DNA of 64,000 nt from Dyadobacter sp. UC 10 (GTDB lineage: Bacteria > Bacteroidota > Bacteroidia > Cytophagales > Spirosomataceae), in NCBI RefSeq assembly GCF_008369915.1, contig NZ_VSRN01000001.1:5638501-5702500 (forward strand), given 5' to 3'. How positions within the stretch are numbered: position 1 is the stretch's first letter; each line of letters opens with the position of its first letter. The notes below the pieces were generated by a model. It was not told the DNA's origin. It saw nothing but the letters and a program-made list of their open reading frames with translations, and made no database searches. Below, piece by piece: positions 26,715 to 37,200 of this stretch. The position numbers were made by a program, and so were the translations under genes.

Positions 26715-26974
26715 AAGACTGTGAGATCAGGATTGAAGAAAAACCGGGCGCGTCCGTTGGGAAAAATGGGGGAGCTTGCGGACAGAAAAACGGAGTAAAG
26801 AAAAAAGTAAGTGTGTGTATAGTCTAACGTTATAGTGTGTGATACCCACTTTTATTAAGCCGTTACAAACAAAATAGTTCTAGGCCGCTTTCACAAAGTT
26901 GTTGACTGACAGGTCAAATTCAGTTAACTATCGGTTTGTTTAAAGCAATTTTCCCTTTCTCAGCTAATCAACAG

Positions 26975-29683
26975 CTACTTTTCAATCTCAATTTTACTGA
27001 TCACTTCTTCGAGATCAATTCCTTCTCCCAGTACCGGCTTAAACAAATCACCCTCCTGCCGGACCCGTTCTATCGCATTGTTGATCGTGAAATCTTTCAG
27101 CTGCAATCCCTTCCTGACTTCGTCCCAATGCAGTGGCATGGATACGGTGGCACCGGGTTTTGGCCTGACTGAATAGGGCGCGGCCAATGTTGCTTTCGGC
27201 CTGTTTTGTAAATAGTCGATATATAGCTTTCCTTTTCTGTTTTTCGTCATTCGCTCCACACTGGTAAAGCCCGGCAATTCCTGCTGTACCTGGGATGCGA
27301 CCCAGTTCGCGAACATCTGGCATTGATCATAGGTATATTTTGCGGCAAGCGGAATGTAAATGTGCAATCCTGTGGAGCCGGAGGTTTTACAGTAGCTGAC
27401 CACCTGAATGGAATCCAGCAGCTGCTTTATAGTCTGGGCGGTAAGTATCACCTGCTCAAACGTATTGGAAGTATCGGGATCCAGGTCAAGCAGGCACCAG
27501 TCGGGGTTATCGGGCGTTTCAATGCGGCTATTCCAGGGGTTTACATCAATGCATCCCAGATTGATCATATATAGCAGGCTGGCTTCATCATTGCTAATCA
27601 TGAAGTTTTTCTTCTCATTGTCAGCCTCATAGGGAAAAGTATCAATCCAGGACGGCACCTTTCCGGTTACATCTTTCTGGTAGAAACTTTTCCCGTTGAT
27701 ACCATTCGGGAACCTGTTCAGCGACATAGGCCGGTTTTCGAGGTAAGGCATGATGAAGGGTGCAATCTGGTAATAGTAATTGATCAAATCGCGTTTCGTG
27801 ATTTTTTCTTCCGGCCAGAATACTTTGCTCAGGTTTGAAAATTTAAGCTCATTCCCGTTCAGTTTTCTTGTTTGAGTTTCGTCTTTGGGATTAAGGAGTG
27901 TCTTCCGTTTCGCTTTCCCCGGCTTGCTGATCACCTTATTTTTTTCGTCATTATCTTCAACGACTTCCTCCGCAGGTTTCTCTATTTCCCTGACAACATC
28001 CCTGGCCGCCTTATCCTCGCGCATACCTTCGAATGAGGGGTGCCTGAAAACCCCGTCTGCCGTGACCTCCGCAAAACTGATCTCGCACACCAGTTCAGGT
28101 TTTAGCCAGGTAGCATCTGCTTTGGGCGGATTTGGCCGGAAACGCGAGGGCTTATTGTAGTCTGGAACTTCTTCAAACGGGCTTTTTTTGATGATCAGAG
28201 GCTTGAATTGTGCGAGCATCTCCTTTTGCTGCTTGTCTTTGAAACCGGTACCCACTTTACCTACATACTGCAGCTTCCCATGTTCGTATGCACCGAGTAG
28301 CAGCGAACTGAACAACTTCGATGATCCGGCATTCTGCGTATAGCCGGCAACGATCACTTCCTGCCGTTTATTAATCTTGATTTTCAGCCAATCCTTTGTC
28401 CTGATGCCGGGAAAATAAACGCTGTCGGATTTCTTTGCGATGATACCCTCCAGCCCCATGTTTTTCGCCGCATCGAAGAATGCGGTGCCTTCGGCGGCAA
28501 CGCTGTAACCTAGCTTTGCCGGGGCATCTTCCGAAATGATACTTTGCAATACAGCTTTTCTCTCCGAAAGGGGCAAACCGGTCAGGTCTTTGCCATCAAG
28601 CCATAAAATATCGAAAACATAATAAACCAGCTGACCGTCAGCTTCACTGCGCCAGTTCTGCAGAGCATTAAAATCCGACTGTCCGTTGTCTTTGATCACA
28701 ACTACTTCACCGTCAAGCACAGCATTGATTTTCCATGCTTTCAGGCTATCATAAACGGGATAAAACTTATCGTTAAACGACTTTTTATTCCGGGACTTTA
28801 GATCTGCCTCGCCTTTGTTCAGGTACGCAACCGCGCGATAACCGTCCCATTTTACCTCGTATTCCCAGCCCGGGTCGTCAAAAGGCCCGTCTACCAGCGT
28901 CGCCAGCATGGGCATTAGTGTCTCCGGGAACTTACTTTTTGGCGCTTGTTTCAGGATCGCGGTTACTTTTTTTTTTGCTTTTCCACTGTCCTTGTCTTCA
29001 CTGCTTTTCTCCAAAGCTTCGTTAGCCTTTGCTGTACTTTTCTCTGCGGGCTTTGCTTTTTTATCGTTTTTAATATCCTGATCAGGGTCTTCTTCTCCGT
29101 AGATATGCTCAGGTGATTTCTCAATTCCTTCCAGCGTTCTGCGGGACAAAACCGACCTGTCTTTCTCGGTAATATCACTTTCATCGGCAAACTTGTCGCG
29201 ATGCTTGATCAATAACCAGGAATTCTCTTCCATAGCTGTTTTGACCAATGCGAACTCGCCTTTCAGTTTTTTTCCTTTTAGTTTAAATTTCAGTGAGCCT
29301 GATTTCAATTCCTTCAAAAGCTCCTTTTCCATTTCCTTTTTCGATCCGGTCTTTTCAAGAGGCTCATATGTGCCAAAATCCCAAACCATAACAGTTCCTG
29401 CTCCATAATTGCCTTTCGGAATAATACCTTCAAAATCTTTGTAGTCATAGGGATGATCTTCCACCATCATTGCCAGTCGCTTCACTGCCGGGTCGGTCGA
29501 CGGGCCTTTCGGTACTGCCCAGCTTTTGAGGACACCATCCATTTCAAGCCGAAAATCATAATGCAACCGCGACGCGTCATGCTTCTGTATCACGAAGATC
29601 AGCTCTTCCGATTGAGTCTGGCCTCCTTTGGGTTCCGGTGTTTTATCAAACTTTCTCTTTTGATTGTATTTTGAAAGGCTCAT
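26975..29683 (-). CDS. ligD: DNA ligase D (NHEJ), phosphoesterase-ligase-polymerase
   Basis: A 902-residue protein read from ATG 29683 (the frame extends three codons to a TTG). Domains in order are: 3'-phosphoesterase (about 25-175) with K-H-D-A-S-R-L-H-Y-D-F-R-L and E-D-H-P-Y-D-Y; a Lys-rich linker (about 195-255); an ATP-dependent ligase with the adenylated Lys in Y-E-V-K-W-D-G-Y-R-A; an OB domain with VAGYTQNAGSS; and a C-terminal archaeo-eukaryotic primase-like polymerase with L-D-L-D-P-D and TSGSTGLHIYIPL. This is the Pseudomonas-type order. The enzyme repairs double-strand breaks with Ku. No ku gene is in the window. It is monocistronic and converges on the DUF3592-like gene. Confidence 0.95.
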   Translation of the reverse strand: MSLSKYNQKRKFDKTPEPKGGQTQSEELIFVIQKHDASRLHYDFRLEMDGVLKSWAVPKGPSTDPAVKRLAMMVEDHPYDYKDFEGIIPKGNYGAGTVMVWDFGTYEPLEKTGSKKEMEKELLKELKSGSLKFKLKGKKLKGEFALVKTAMEENSWLLIKHRDKFADESDITEKDRSVLSRRTLEGIEKSPEHIYGEEDPDQDIKNDKKAKPAEKSTAKANEALEKSSEDKDSGKAKKKVTAILKQAPKSKFPETLMPMLATLVDGPFDDPGWEYEVKWDGYRAVAYLNKGEADLKSRNKKSFNDKFYPVYDSLKAWKINAVLDGEVVVIKDNGQSDFNALQNWRSEADGQLVYYVFDILWLDGKDLTGLPLSERKAVLQSIISEDAPAKLGYSVAAEGTAFFDAAKNMGLEGIIAKKSDSVYFPGIRTKDWLKIKINKRQEVIVAGYTQNAGSSKLFSSLLLGAYEHGKLQYVGKVGTGFKDKQQKEMLAQFKPLIIKKSPFEEVPDYNKPSRFRPNPPKADATWLKPELVCEISFAEVTADGVFRHPSFEGMREDKAARDVVREIEKPAEEVVEDNDEKNKVISKPGKAKRKTLLNPKDETQTRKLNGNELKFSNLSKVFWPEEKITKRDLINYYYQIAPFIMPYLENRPMSLNRFPNGINGKSFYQKDVTGKVPSWIDTFPYEADNEKKNFMISNDEASLLYMINLGCIDVNPWNSRIETPDNPDWCLLDLDPDTSNTFEQVILTAQTIKQLLDSIQVVSYCKTSGSTGLHIYIPLAAKYTYDQCQMFANWVASQVQQELPGFTSVERMTKNRKGKLYIDYLQNRPKATLAAPYSVRPKPGATVSMPLHWDEVRKGLQLKDFTINNAIERVRQEGDLFKPVLGEGIDLEEVISKIEIEK

Positions 29684-29781
29684 AATTTTCAAAGTTCAGA
29701 TTGAAATAGAATCAGGAAATGTCATCAATCAAACGCTGCGACAAGGCTGTGTTCCTAAATGCATGCCTGTTAACGTCATTG

Positions 29782-30024
29782 TTAAAAAATACCCCGGCAG
29801 CATGCCCCTGTCGCTTTCATTCCACAAACTTCTTCGTATAATTCTGTAAGACGTTCTCCGGATGGGGAAAGCTGTACAACTCTTTGGGGCCATGAAAACG
29901 GATAAAAATATATTTCGCCAGGAGGCACAGTATTAATTCGGGCGGATAAAAGATATTCGAAACCAGCCCGGTACTTGCAGTTCAATCCGGACGTAGCGAT
30001 GTGAATATGAGGTGCTTGTTCCAT
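29782..30024 (-). CDS. Possible small protein, uncertain
   Basis: An 80-codon frame from ATG 30024 (85 codons from 30039) with a reasonable amino-acid mix (MEQAPHIHIATSGLNCKYRA at the start, a Cys pair near the end). No family, Shine-Dalgarno site or promoter is recognised. It lies in the 394-bp gap between ligD and the gene at 30078, on the same strand as ligD. It could be real, but equally a chance frame. Confidence 0.35.
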   Translation of the reverse strand: MEQAPHIHIATSGLNCKYRAGFEYLLSARINTVPPGEIYFYPFSWPQRVVQLSPSGERLTELYEEVCGMKATGACCRGIF

Positions 30025-30077
30025 ATTTTGGCTGAACAAATAATCATACCGCTGTCATATTGATCTAGGTTTCGGGA

Positions 30078-30488
30078 ATGGTTTTTGCGATGACAGTCTC
30101 TATTGAATTTAAACAGACCGCTATAATCATGGGAGTTATTGATATTCTGGGTGAACAGGAAGAGACGCTGGGGACAGCCGAGGATTTGCGTGAGGAAATT
30201 GTCGTGGAAGCCGCGCAGCCGGAACTCTCAGGAAGTTTGGTGAAGGTGGAATTCGAAACGTCGATAGGGCTTTGTAAGGGATTTTACTACGCCAGCGACC
30301 TCGGCCACGAGGAGATTATTCTGGAACCGGATTCTGTTGAAATCCTAAAATCGCTCTTTCCAACGTGTAATGGCGCATTCATTCATCAGAATAACCGCGA
30401 TTGGGTCGAAGTCAGTCTTGCCGAACCGCTGCATGGAATTCCGGAATACAAAATTTATAATCGCATTGTATCGTCCGGCGCCGCATAG
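30078..30488 (+). CDS. Hypothetical protein
   Basis: A 136-residue soluble protein that I do not recognise. The start is uncertain: ATGs at 30078, 30090 and 30129 are in frame, and the conserved-looking part starts at M-G-V-I-D-I-L-G. The C-terminal half is mixed alpha/beta with many acidic residues. No signal peptide or membrane segment is present. It sits 114 bp upstream of the kinase/reductase cassette on the same strand, but the gap makes a shared transcript uncertain. Confidence 0.6.
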   Translation: MVFAMTVSIEFKQTAIIMGVIDILGEQEETLGTAEDLREEIVVEAAQPELSGSLVKVEFETSIGLCKGFYYASDLGHEEIILEPDSVEILKSLFPTCNGAFIHQNNRDWVEVSLAEPLHGIPEYKIYNRIVSSGAA

Positions 30489-30602
30489 CTTGCTTTTTGG
30501 ACACTTTTGATGTCGCTTTCGTCAGGTTCAGTGAATTTTTTCCCTGTCCTGGCGATTTTATAGCGTAATTAGGGACTGGCAAAACGACAATACCAACGTT
30601 TT

Positions 30603-32003
30603 ATGAAAGATATCAGTGTTAATGACCTCCAATCAATAGAGGTATTCAAGGAAGTTCCTGAGGACCAGCTCCAATGGATGATCGACAAAAGCAGGCATTA
30701 CGAATTACAGGAAGGCGACTTCATGTCCAGGCCTGGTGATCAGCTGGAAGGTACTCACATTTTGTTTTCAGGTAAGATTGAGCTTTACCGCATTCAAAAC
30801 AATACCAAACACACCATTGCAGAGCTGCTGCCCGGGACTATTACGGGTGTGCTGCCTTTTTCCAGGGGCAAGATCGGCATTGCATTTGGCCAGTGTGTCG
30901 AGCTGACCCAGATAATGACATTTCCGAAGGAGCTGATGCGGGAGCTGATCGTTTCCAATTATGAGCTGACGCAGGCGCTCGTGATCGTCATGACTTCCCG
31001 CGTGAGAGAATTTACGGAGCTGGAACAGCAGAATGAGAAAATGATGGCGCTGGGTAAATTGTCCGCAGGTTTGGCACACGAATTGAACAATCCGGCTGCG
31101 GCGATCGTGCGTGGGTCGGTCTCCCTTAAAAAGCACCTGCTGATGCAGCCGGGCGATTTCAAAAAGCTGATATCCATTCATTTATCTCCCGAGGAGGTAG
31201 ATGTTATCAATAATAAGATGACCGCCATTTTGCAGACAACCGAAAGACCGGTGCTGAATATGATGAGACGTTCAGAAATGGAGGATGAAATATTGGATTG
31301 GCTGGACGAACACAGTATTGCCGGTTGTGAAGATATCGCCGAGAACCTTGTGGAATTTGGCATTAGTGAAGAGGATCTGGAAGAACTGAAAAGCAAAATC
31401 AATAAGGATGATTTGTCGCCTATTTTGCTGTGGATCAACAATAACCTGACAACTGAGCGAATGGTAGCAGATATTCAGGAAGCTTCCAAGCGGATCGCAG
31501 ATCTGGTCGGTTCAGTAAAAACCTTCACGCATATGGACCGTGGGGGCGAGCGGGAGATGGTCGATATTCACACTGGGATCCGCAATACGATCGTGATGCT
31601 CAACTATAAAATTAAGAAAGCCAATGTAAAGGTCATCGAAGAATTTGATCTCACCCTACCGAAGATCAGGGCGATGGTGGGCGAGCTGAACCAGGTTTGG
31701 ACAAATCTGATTGATAATGCGATAGATGCATTGGAAGGGCAGCCGGGGGCCGAGCTCAAAATTGTGAGTTTTCGCGAAAAGGATTTTGTTAAAGTGGCGA
31801 TCTGCGACAATGGGCCCGGTATTCCAAAAGAAATCCGCTCCAAGATTTTCGATCCGTTTTTTACCACCAAATCCGTAGGGAAAGGTACCGGTCTCGGGCT
31901 GGATGTGGTTACGCGGATCATTAAGCAGCATCACGGATCCGTGACCCTGAACTCGGAGCCGGGGAAAACCGAATTTCTGGTTTGTTTCCCGATTAATGGA
32001 TAA
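30603..32003 (+). CDS. Soluble histidine kinase with N-terminal cNMP-binding-like domain
   Basis: A 466-residue cytosolic kinase. Residues about 10-130 form a cyclic-nucleotide-binding-like beta-roll (L-Q-E-G-D-F-M-S-R-P-G-D, H-I-L-F-S-G-K-I-E-L-Y). The HisKA helix has the phospho-acceptor in L-S-A-G-L-A-H159-E-L-N-N-P-A-A-A, a variant close to the HWE/NtrB-like N-N-P type. A long helical insert (about 190-290) separates it from the ATPase core (V-W-T-N-L-I-D-N-A-I-D-A-L, D-N-G-P-G-I-P, G-K-G-T-G-L-G-L-D). The beta-roll lacks a perfect phosphate-binding cassette, so the ligand is unknown. It is the first gene of a three-gene cassette; the next gene encodes a receiver domain and starts 34 bp downstream. 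Confidence 0.92.
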   Translation: MKDISVNDLQSIEVFKEVPEDQLQWMIDKSRHYELQEGDFMSRPGDQLEGTHILFSGKIELYRIQNNTKHTIAELLPGTITGVLPFSRGKIGIAFGQCVELTQIMTFPKELMRELIVSNYELTQALVIVMTSRVREFTELEQQNEKMMALGKLSAGLAHELNNPAAAIVRGSVSLKKHLLMQPGDFKKLISIHLSPEEVDVINNKMTAILQTTERPVLNMMRRSEMEDEILDWLDEHSIAGCEDIAENLVEFGISEEDLEELKSKINKDDLSPILLWINNNLTTERMVADIQEASKRIADLVGSVKTFTHMDRGGEREMVDIHTGIRNTIVMLNYKIKKANVKVIEEFDLTLPKIRAMVGELNQVWTNLIDNAIDALEGQPGAELKIVSFREKDFVKVAICDNGPGIPKEIRSKIFDPFFTTKSVGKGTGLGLDVVTRIIKQHHGSVTLNSEPGKTEFLVCFPING

Positions 32004-32036
32004 TTTAGTTTCAGCATCATAAAAACGTTCCTTATT

Positions 32037-33698
32037 ATGGGTTTGCCCATTATATTTTCAATTGACGACGATCCTCAGGTTTTACGGGCAATCAGCCGCG
32101 ATCTTAAATCACATTACAGAGATAAGTACAAGGTACTCAGCACTACTTCTGTCGCTGAGGCAATGGAAAGTCTGCTCGAATTACAGAACAAGGGCGAGGA
32201 AGTAGCGATTTTTATCTCCGATCAGCGCATGCCGGAAATGCAGGGCGTCGATTTTCTTGAGAAAGCCAAAGTACTTTTTCCTTTTGCCAAAAAAGTTTTA
32301 TTAACCGCTTATTCCGATACAGAAGCTGCGATCAAGGCAATTAACGACGTGCAGCTGGATTACTATCTGATGAAGCCATGGGACCCGCCGGAAGAAAAGC
32401 TGTATCCCGCAATAGACGAGCTGTTGCACGATTGGCAGGGCAACTATCGTCCCGATTTTAAAGGTATTAAAGTGTTAGGTTACCAATTTTCCCCTAAGTC
32501 TCACGAAATCAAAGACTTTCTTGCCGGTAATTTAATGCCCTATACCTGGCTGGACGCGGAGTCGAATGAGCTGGGGAAACAGATCAGCGCGACGAATAAC
32601 CTTTGCCCCGTTGATTTTCCGGCAGTTATATTTGAGGATGGTACTCTGTTGAAAACCCCGTCTCTGATTGATATAGCGGAAAGGATCGGGCTGAATGCAA
32701 AGACCAAGCAGCAGATTTATGACGTAATTATCATCGGCGCAGGGCCTGCCGGACTTGCTGCTTCGGTATATGGTGCTTCGGAAGGTTTAAGTACTTTATT
32801 GATCGAGCGCAAAGCGCCCGGCGGACAGGCTGGTACAAGTTCGAGGATTGAAAATTACCTTGGCTTTCCAACCGGTTTGAGCGGTGCCGAACTGACGCGC
32901 CGCGCTGTAACGCAGGCGACGCGGTTTGGGACGGAAATGCTTTCCCCTCAGTTTGTGAAGGAAATCAAACTGAAGGATAAGTATAAAACGATTGTGCTCG
33001 GCGATGGCAGCGAGGTCAATGGTAAAGCTGTTGTAATTACAACGGGTGTTGATTATCGTAAACTTGAAACGAAGGGAGTGGAGGAGTTCACCGGAAAAGG
33101 CATTTATTACGGAGCAGCCAGTACTGAAGCGGCTTCCTGCGGGAACAAAGACGTTTACGTACTTGGAGGGGGCAATTCTGCCGGACAGGCGGCCATGTAT
33201 TTGTCTAAATTTGCACGTAATGTGTTCATTCTAATACGTAAAAACGATCTGACTTCATCCATGTCTTCCTATCTGATAGATCAGATCAAGGGTACCGACA
33301 ATATTACGGTGTTAGGCTGCACAGAAATCGTCGAAGCGGGTGGAAGCGATCGCCTGGAATCATTGAAGCTGGTTGACCTGAACACCAGTGAAGAGCGCAC
33401 AGTGCCGTCGGATGCACTTTTTATCTTCATAGGCGCGCGGCCTTATACCGATTGGGTGGGTCTGGAAATCATTAAAAACAACAAGGGATTTATTGAAACC
33501 GGCCGGGAAATGAAGGGTTATAACAATTTCAAACAGATCTGGAAAGCCGACCGCGACCCCTATCTGCTGGAAACCAGCTCGCCGGGCATTTTTGCAGCCG
33601 GCGACGTGCGCGCCGGCGCGATGAACCGCGTAACTTCTGCCGTAGGCGAAGGCTCTATGTCAATCAGTTTTGTACATCAATATTTAAGTGAAGTATAA
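32037..33698 (+). CDS. Fused response regulator / thioredoxin-reductase-like FAD protein
   Basis: A 553-residue three-part fusion. Residues 5-125 are a receiver domain: acidic pocket I-D-D-D, phospho-acceptor D62 in F-I-S-D-Q-R-M-P, Thr in L-L-T-A-Y-S-D, Lys in L-M-K-P-W. Residues about 140-220 resemble a thioredoxin/glutaredoxin-fold domain without Cys at the redox site (G-Y-Q-F-S-P-K-S-H). Residues 229-553 are a low-molecular-weight thioredoxin reductase with FAD motif G-A-G-P-A-G (near 234), NADPH motif G-G-G-N-S-A-G, and C-terminal G-D-V-R. The catalytic CxxC position reads G359-A-A-S362, so the disulfide is absent. It is probably phosphorylated by the preceding kinase, and it overlaps the zinc-finger gene by one base (TAATG). 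The output of the domain is unknown. Confidence 0.93.
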   Translation: MGLPIIFSIDDDPQVLRAISRDLKSHYRDKYKVLSTTSVAEAMESLLELQNKGEEVAIFISDQRMPEMQGVDFLEKAKVLFPFAKKVLLTAYSDTEAAIKAINDVQLDYYLMKPWDPPEEKLYPAIDELLHDWQGNYRPDFKGIKVLGYQFSPKSHEIKDFLAGNLMPYTWLDAESNELGKQISATNNLCPVDFPAVIFEDGTLLKTPSLIDIAERIGLNAKTKQQIYDVIIIGAGPAGLAASVYGASEGLSTLLIERKAPGGQAGTSSRIENYLGFPTGLSGAELTRRAVTQATRFGTEMLSPQFVKEIKLKDKYKTIVLGDGSEVNGKAVVITTGVDYRKLETKGVEEFTGKGIYYGAASTEAASCGNKDVYVLGGGNSAGQAAMYLSKFARNVFILIRKNDLTSSMSSYLIDQIKGTDNITVLGCTEIVEAGGSDRLESLKLVDLNTSEERTVPSDALFIFIGARPYTDWVGLEIIKNNKGFIETGREMKGYNNFKQIWKADRDPYLLETSSPGIFAAGDVRAGAMNRVTSAVGEGSMSISFVHQYLSEV

Positions 33699-33967
33699 TG
33701 GACCAGATTTGTGAGCATATCAAGGATCTTACCGACTTAAAATTACCCGGCGAACGCGTCTGTGAAGAATGCGTAAAAGCAGAGGGCCGCTGGCTGCACC
33801 TCCGTACTTGTCAGACCTGCGGCGTAACGCTCTGCTGCGACAGTTCGCCCGCTAAACACATGACCCAGCACTTCCACGCAACCGGGCACCCTGTAGTCAT
33901 CTCAGCCGAGCCCGGTGAGAAGTGGCTGTGGTGTTATGCGGATGAGGCGTTTGTGCAGTATAGTTAG
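33698..33967 (+). CDS. UBP-type zinc-finger protein
   Basis: An 89-residue protein that is one ZnF-UBP domain. Ligand candidates are C5, H7, C22, C25, C38, C41, C46/C47, H54, H60 and H64, in the C-x-H...C-x-x-C...C-x-x-C-G...H order of the family. The W32-L-H-L-R36-T-C-Q-T-C-G block corresponds to the part of eukaryotic domains that binds the ubiquitin Gly-Gly tail; bacteria of this kind have no ubiquitin, so the ligand must differ. It overlaps the preceding gene by one base and ends at a hairpin, which makes it the last gene of the kinase/reductase cassette. Confidence 0.9.
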   Translation: MDQICEHIKDLTDLKLPGERVCEECVKAEGRWLHLRTCQTCGVTLCCDSSPAKHMTQHFHATGHPVVISAEPGEKWLWCYADEAFVQYS

Positions 33968-34114
33968 CAGGGATAATGTTTTGTATTTAAAATCTTTTCA
34001 AAGTAAAACGAGTGCAACGTATAGACGTCACAGGTGGGAGGGTTTTGTAATATCTGCTAAGCTATTTTTAGCAGGTATGAACTAACTTCTTTTTTACAAA
34101 TACAACTATTTCAA

Positions 34115-34152
34115 GGCCTTAATCCGGCGGATAACCGGGTTAAGGCCGTTTG
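34115..34152 (+). terminator. Terminator-like hairpin after the zinc-finger gene
   Basis: Arms ggccttaatccgg and ccgggttaaggcc (34115-34127 and 34135-34147) with one G-T pair and the T-rich tail gtttgtttg. It lies about 150 bp after the stop of the cassette. Confidence 0.7.
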
Positions 34153-34224
34153 TTTGTTGGGGCAATTTTTGTGTAGATATCAAGGTATTATCGCTGAGTT
34201 TTTAAACGCTAATATCAGTTGACT

Positions 34225-37200
34225 ATGCGAAAAAATGTACAGCCTCCTTGGAGACGACGATCTCCCTTTTCGACGAATTCCTTTTTCAAAATCCTATTCT
34301 GTCTGATTCTTCTTGGTTCGATGGCCGATTCTCTGGTCGCTCAGACGCTCTTTTATCAGCCTAAGCAGTTTGGGAATGCGGGCCCCAACGGTATCCTCGG
34401 CAATTTGTATAATGCGGTGCCTAGAAAAATCAACAATGTGCCCATTGTTCTGTATGGAGATCAAAGTGTATATGCAACACCATTCCTCCCGTATATTGAA
34501 ACAGAGTTTGATAATAGCAAGCCGACTAAACTATTCGGGCCGCATTACACTACACATATCGCGATCGCTTCTCCAAAGGATCCTAGCCTAGGTCTTTATG
34601 CGCCGGTACAGGTGATTTGGGAAGATTTTAATGCTCATAAGTTTGGAGCAGTCGCATTTCCGGTGCCGTATGGTAATGATAAAGACAGCTACGCTGGTGC
34701 TGTTAAAATATACGAAGGTTTAAATCAAAACCTAACTATACCTAATACAACTACAGACATTCAGGCATTTACAATTTTAAAACATACACAGGAATTTACC
34801 GGATTTTCTCATTCTATTTTAACGGATGAGAACGGCGTGGGATGGAACGGTTGGGATAAAGAGGGAAACGTGCCAGTGTTTTGCATGATCAACAACGATT
34901 TGACCAGTGATATTTTCGAAAATGAAAAGGATCGGATCCACTTTGCAAAACTTTCTCCGAAATCGTATGCTAAGGCTACAATTGGTCATGAAATGACGCA
35001 TGGGATCATCGATTTTACCGGTTACAACCATCCGTTAGCGAGCCAAACCAGAAAGGAACTGAATGAAGGCATCTGCAATATTGTTGGCTTTGCATTTAGT
35101 CACTGGCCTTCCAATTTTAGTATCTCCGAGGCACATTGGTCATACTATTGGGAGTATCTTCAAGGGCCTAAGACTGTCCATTTTTGGAATCCAAAAGCGA
35201 AAGGCTATCCTTCGGCCTATTTCGGAGACTTCTATGAGCAAAAAGATGAGTCAGAGCCTGGTTACAGGGTGCATCATAATCTAGCGGTGATGCAGTATTT
35301 TTTCTATCTGATCAATAAGGGTAAGTCGGGTTTTGTTGATGACAAGCCCGCCAAAGGTGCCTTCACGGTCGAACCGCTGATCCCGGGAAACAATGAAGAA
35401 ACTTTCAAGCTTTCTCTGAGGATACTATTTAACGCATTTACACAAAAACTGGGGAATAATGATAAAGCAACTTACCCGGACCTGCGTGAGGCGACTTTGC
35501 AAATGACCAATGATCTGGGATACGGGCCGGAGTCTCATGTTTATCGGCAGATTGTACGAGCCTGGGATGCTGTTGATGTAAAGTCGGAGTACAATAGCAA
35601 ATGCATAACTGCGTCCGCTGAAAGTCTGCTAAACGGAACGATATCATTTAACGCGAAGGAGACGACAGTTAATCCGCAGCCCGGTAGTGCAAAAATCACC
35701 CAGCTGGTGGATTGTTCTTCTGAAAATCATATCGAGACAGTTGAAATTGATGAAGTTAACGCGGAGGATTATCAGACTTTCACAAGTATGGATCCTGTCC
35801 TGAATATTTACGGAAGAAATAATGATCCGGTCAAATCCAAAATGGCCGTCAGCGTTCACGCACATTCCGGCATTGCGAGAGATTGGTTCCGGGATAAGTT
35901 TGGACATACAGGAATGGACGGAGCAGGAGAAATTAGTCTTTTGAATGCATTGGGTAATAATATAAATAAAGAGCACGAAATTTGGTCGTCTTTTAAAAGA
36001 CTGGAACTGAAATATGATTTCTCTTCGATAGTAGCCTGCCGGGATGAAATCTTTCGACGATATGCGGGGGCTGTCAGTATCTGCCGGGACTATCCTTTCA
36101 ATTTTGATCCGGAGGATGGCGAAGAGGCGGACATTTTAGAGGCGGGACTCGCGGGCATCTTTGCACTGGAAATCAAAAAGGATTTTGAACGGGCCAAGCA
36201 AAATCCAGCGGCAGAGGATATCTGGACACTGTATGAAGAAATGGAGGACGCAACGCAGATACTTGATTTTTCACAACCAAAACTGCATGGGCAGCCGAGC
36301 GTTTATCACGGTGCAAACTGGTTACCAAACAATGCCAAGCACAATGCAGGCTTTTTACAGCTCTTCTATTATCTGCTTGTGCACGGCACGGAAGGGGCAG
36401 AAGGATACACGAATGATGAGCCTGGGAGCCTGACGTATTTTGTAAACAAAATCCCCAGGGAGCTTGCTTTGCGTGTGCTATGGAACGCGTCACGGACTGT
36501 CTCCTATGACCCAACCATCGAGGAATTCCGCATGGCGACCCTGTCGGAGCTTCACAAGTTGGACCCTGTTAAATACCACGCTAAATCCAAGGAGCACATT
36601 GCGTTTTACGATGCTTGGGCAGCGGTATTGGGCCTGCCGGACTATGCTTCTACACTGGCGCATTTCCCTGAGGATGATGCGGTGGTTTATCCCTGGGCAG
36701 CGAAGGTGGGTGTTGAAGCGGAATATCCGCAGTACGAAAGCTACCGGTTGTTCGAGGTGAGCACAAGTATGGCCTTTAACGATAATGTGGCCCCTGTTTA
36801 CCGTTTTGTGAACAGCAGCGCGCCTGATCTGGCAACTGGTATGACCTATGGTTACATCAACCTGGAACCGGGCAAGTATTTTGTCCGCTCGCACCTTGCG
36901 CAGGGCCCCGATTCGCGCGCGCATTGCGAAGCCTCGGACGACCCTGCGTTCTGCGAATCGCTTTTGGGCAAAGAGAAGTGGACCCTTCCATACCCTTTTA
37001 CTGCCGGGCCTGTCCCGGCTCCGGTAACCATCTCGCCGCTGAAAGGGGAGACGGTGCCGGCATGGTCGAGCTTTTTCAGCTTCGGCAGTGTGGCCGGCGC
37101 CATGGGCTATGATATGCATGTGAAAGACCCACAGGGTACAGCTGCTGAGCATACTATCGCTGTTGATATACCCTATGACGAAGACGACCAAAGTTCGGTT

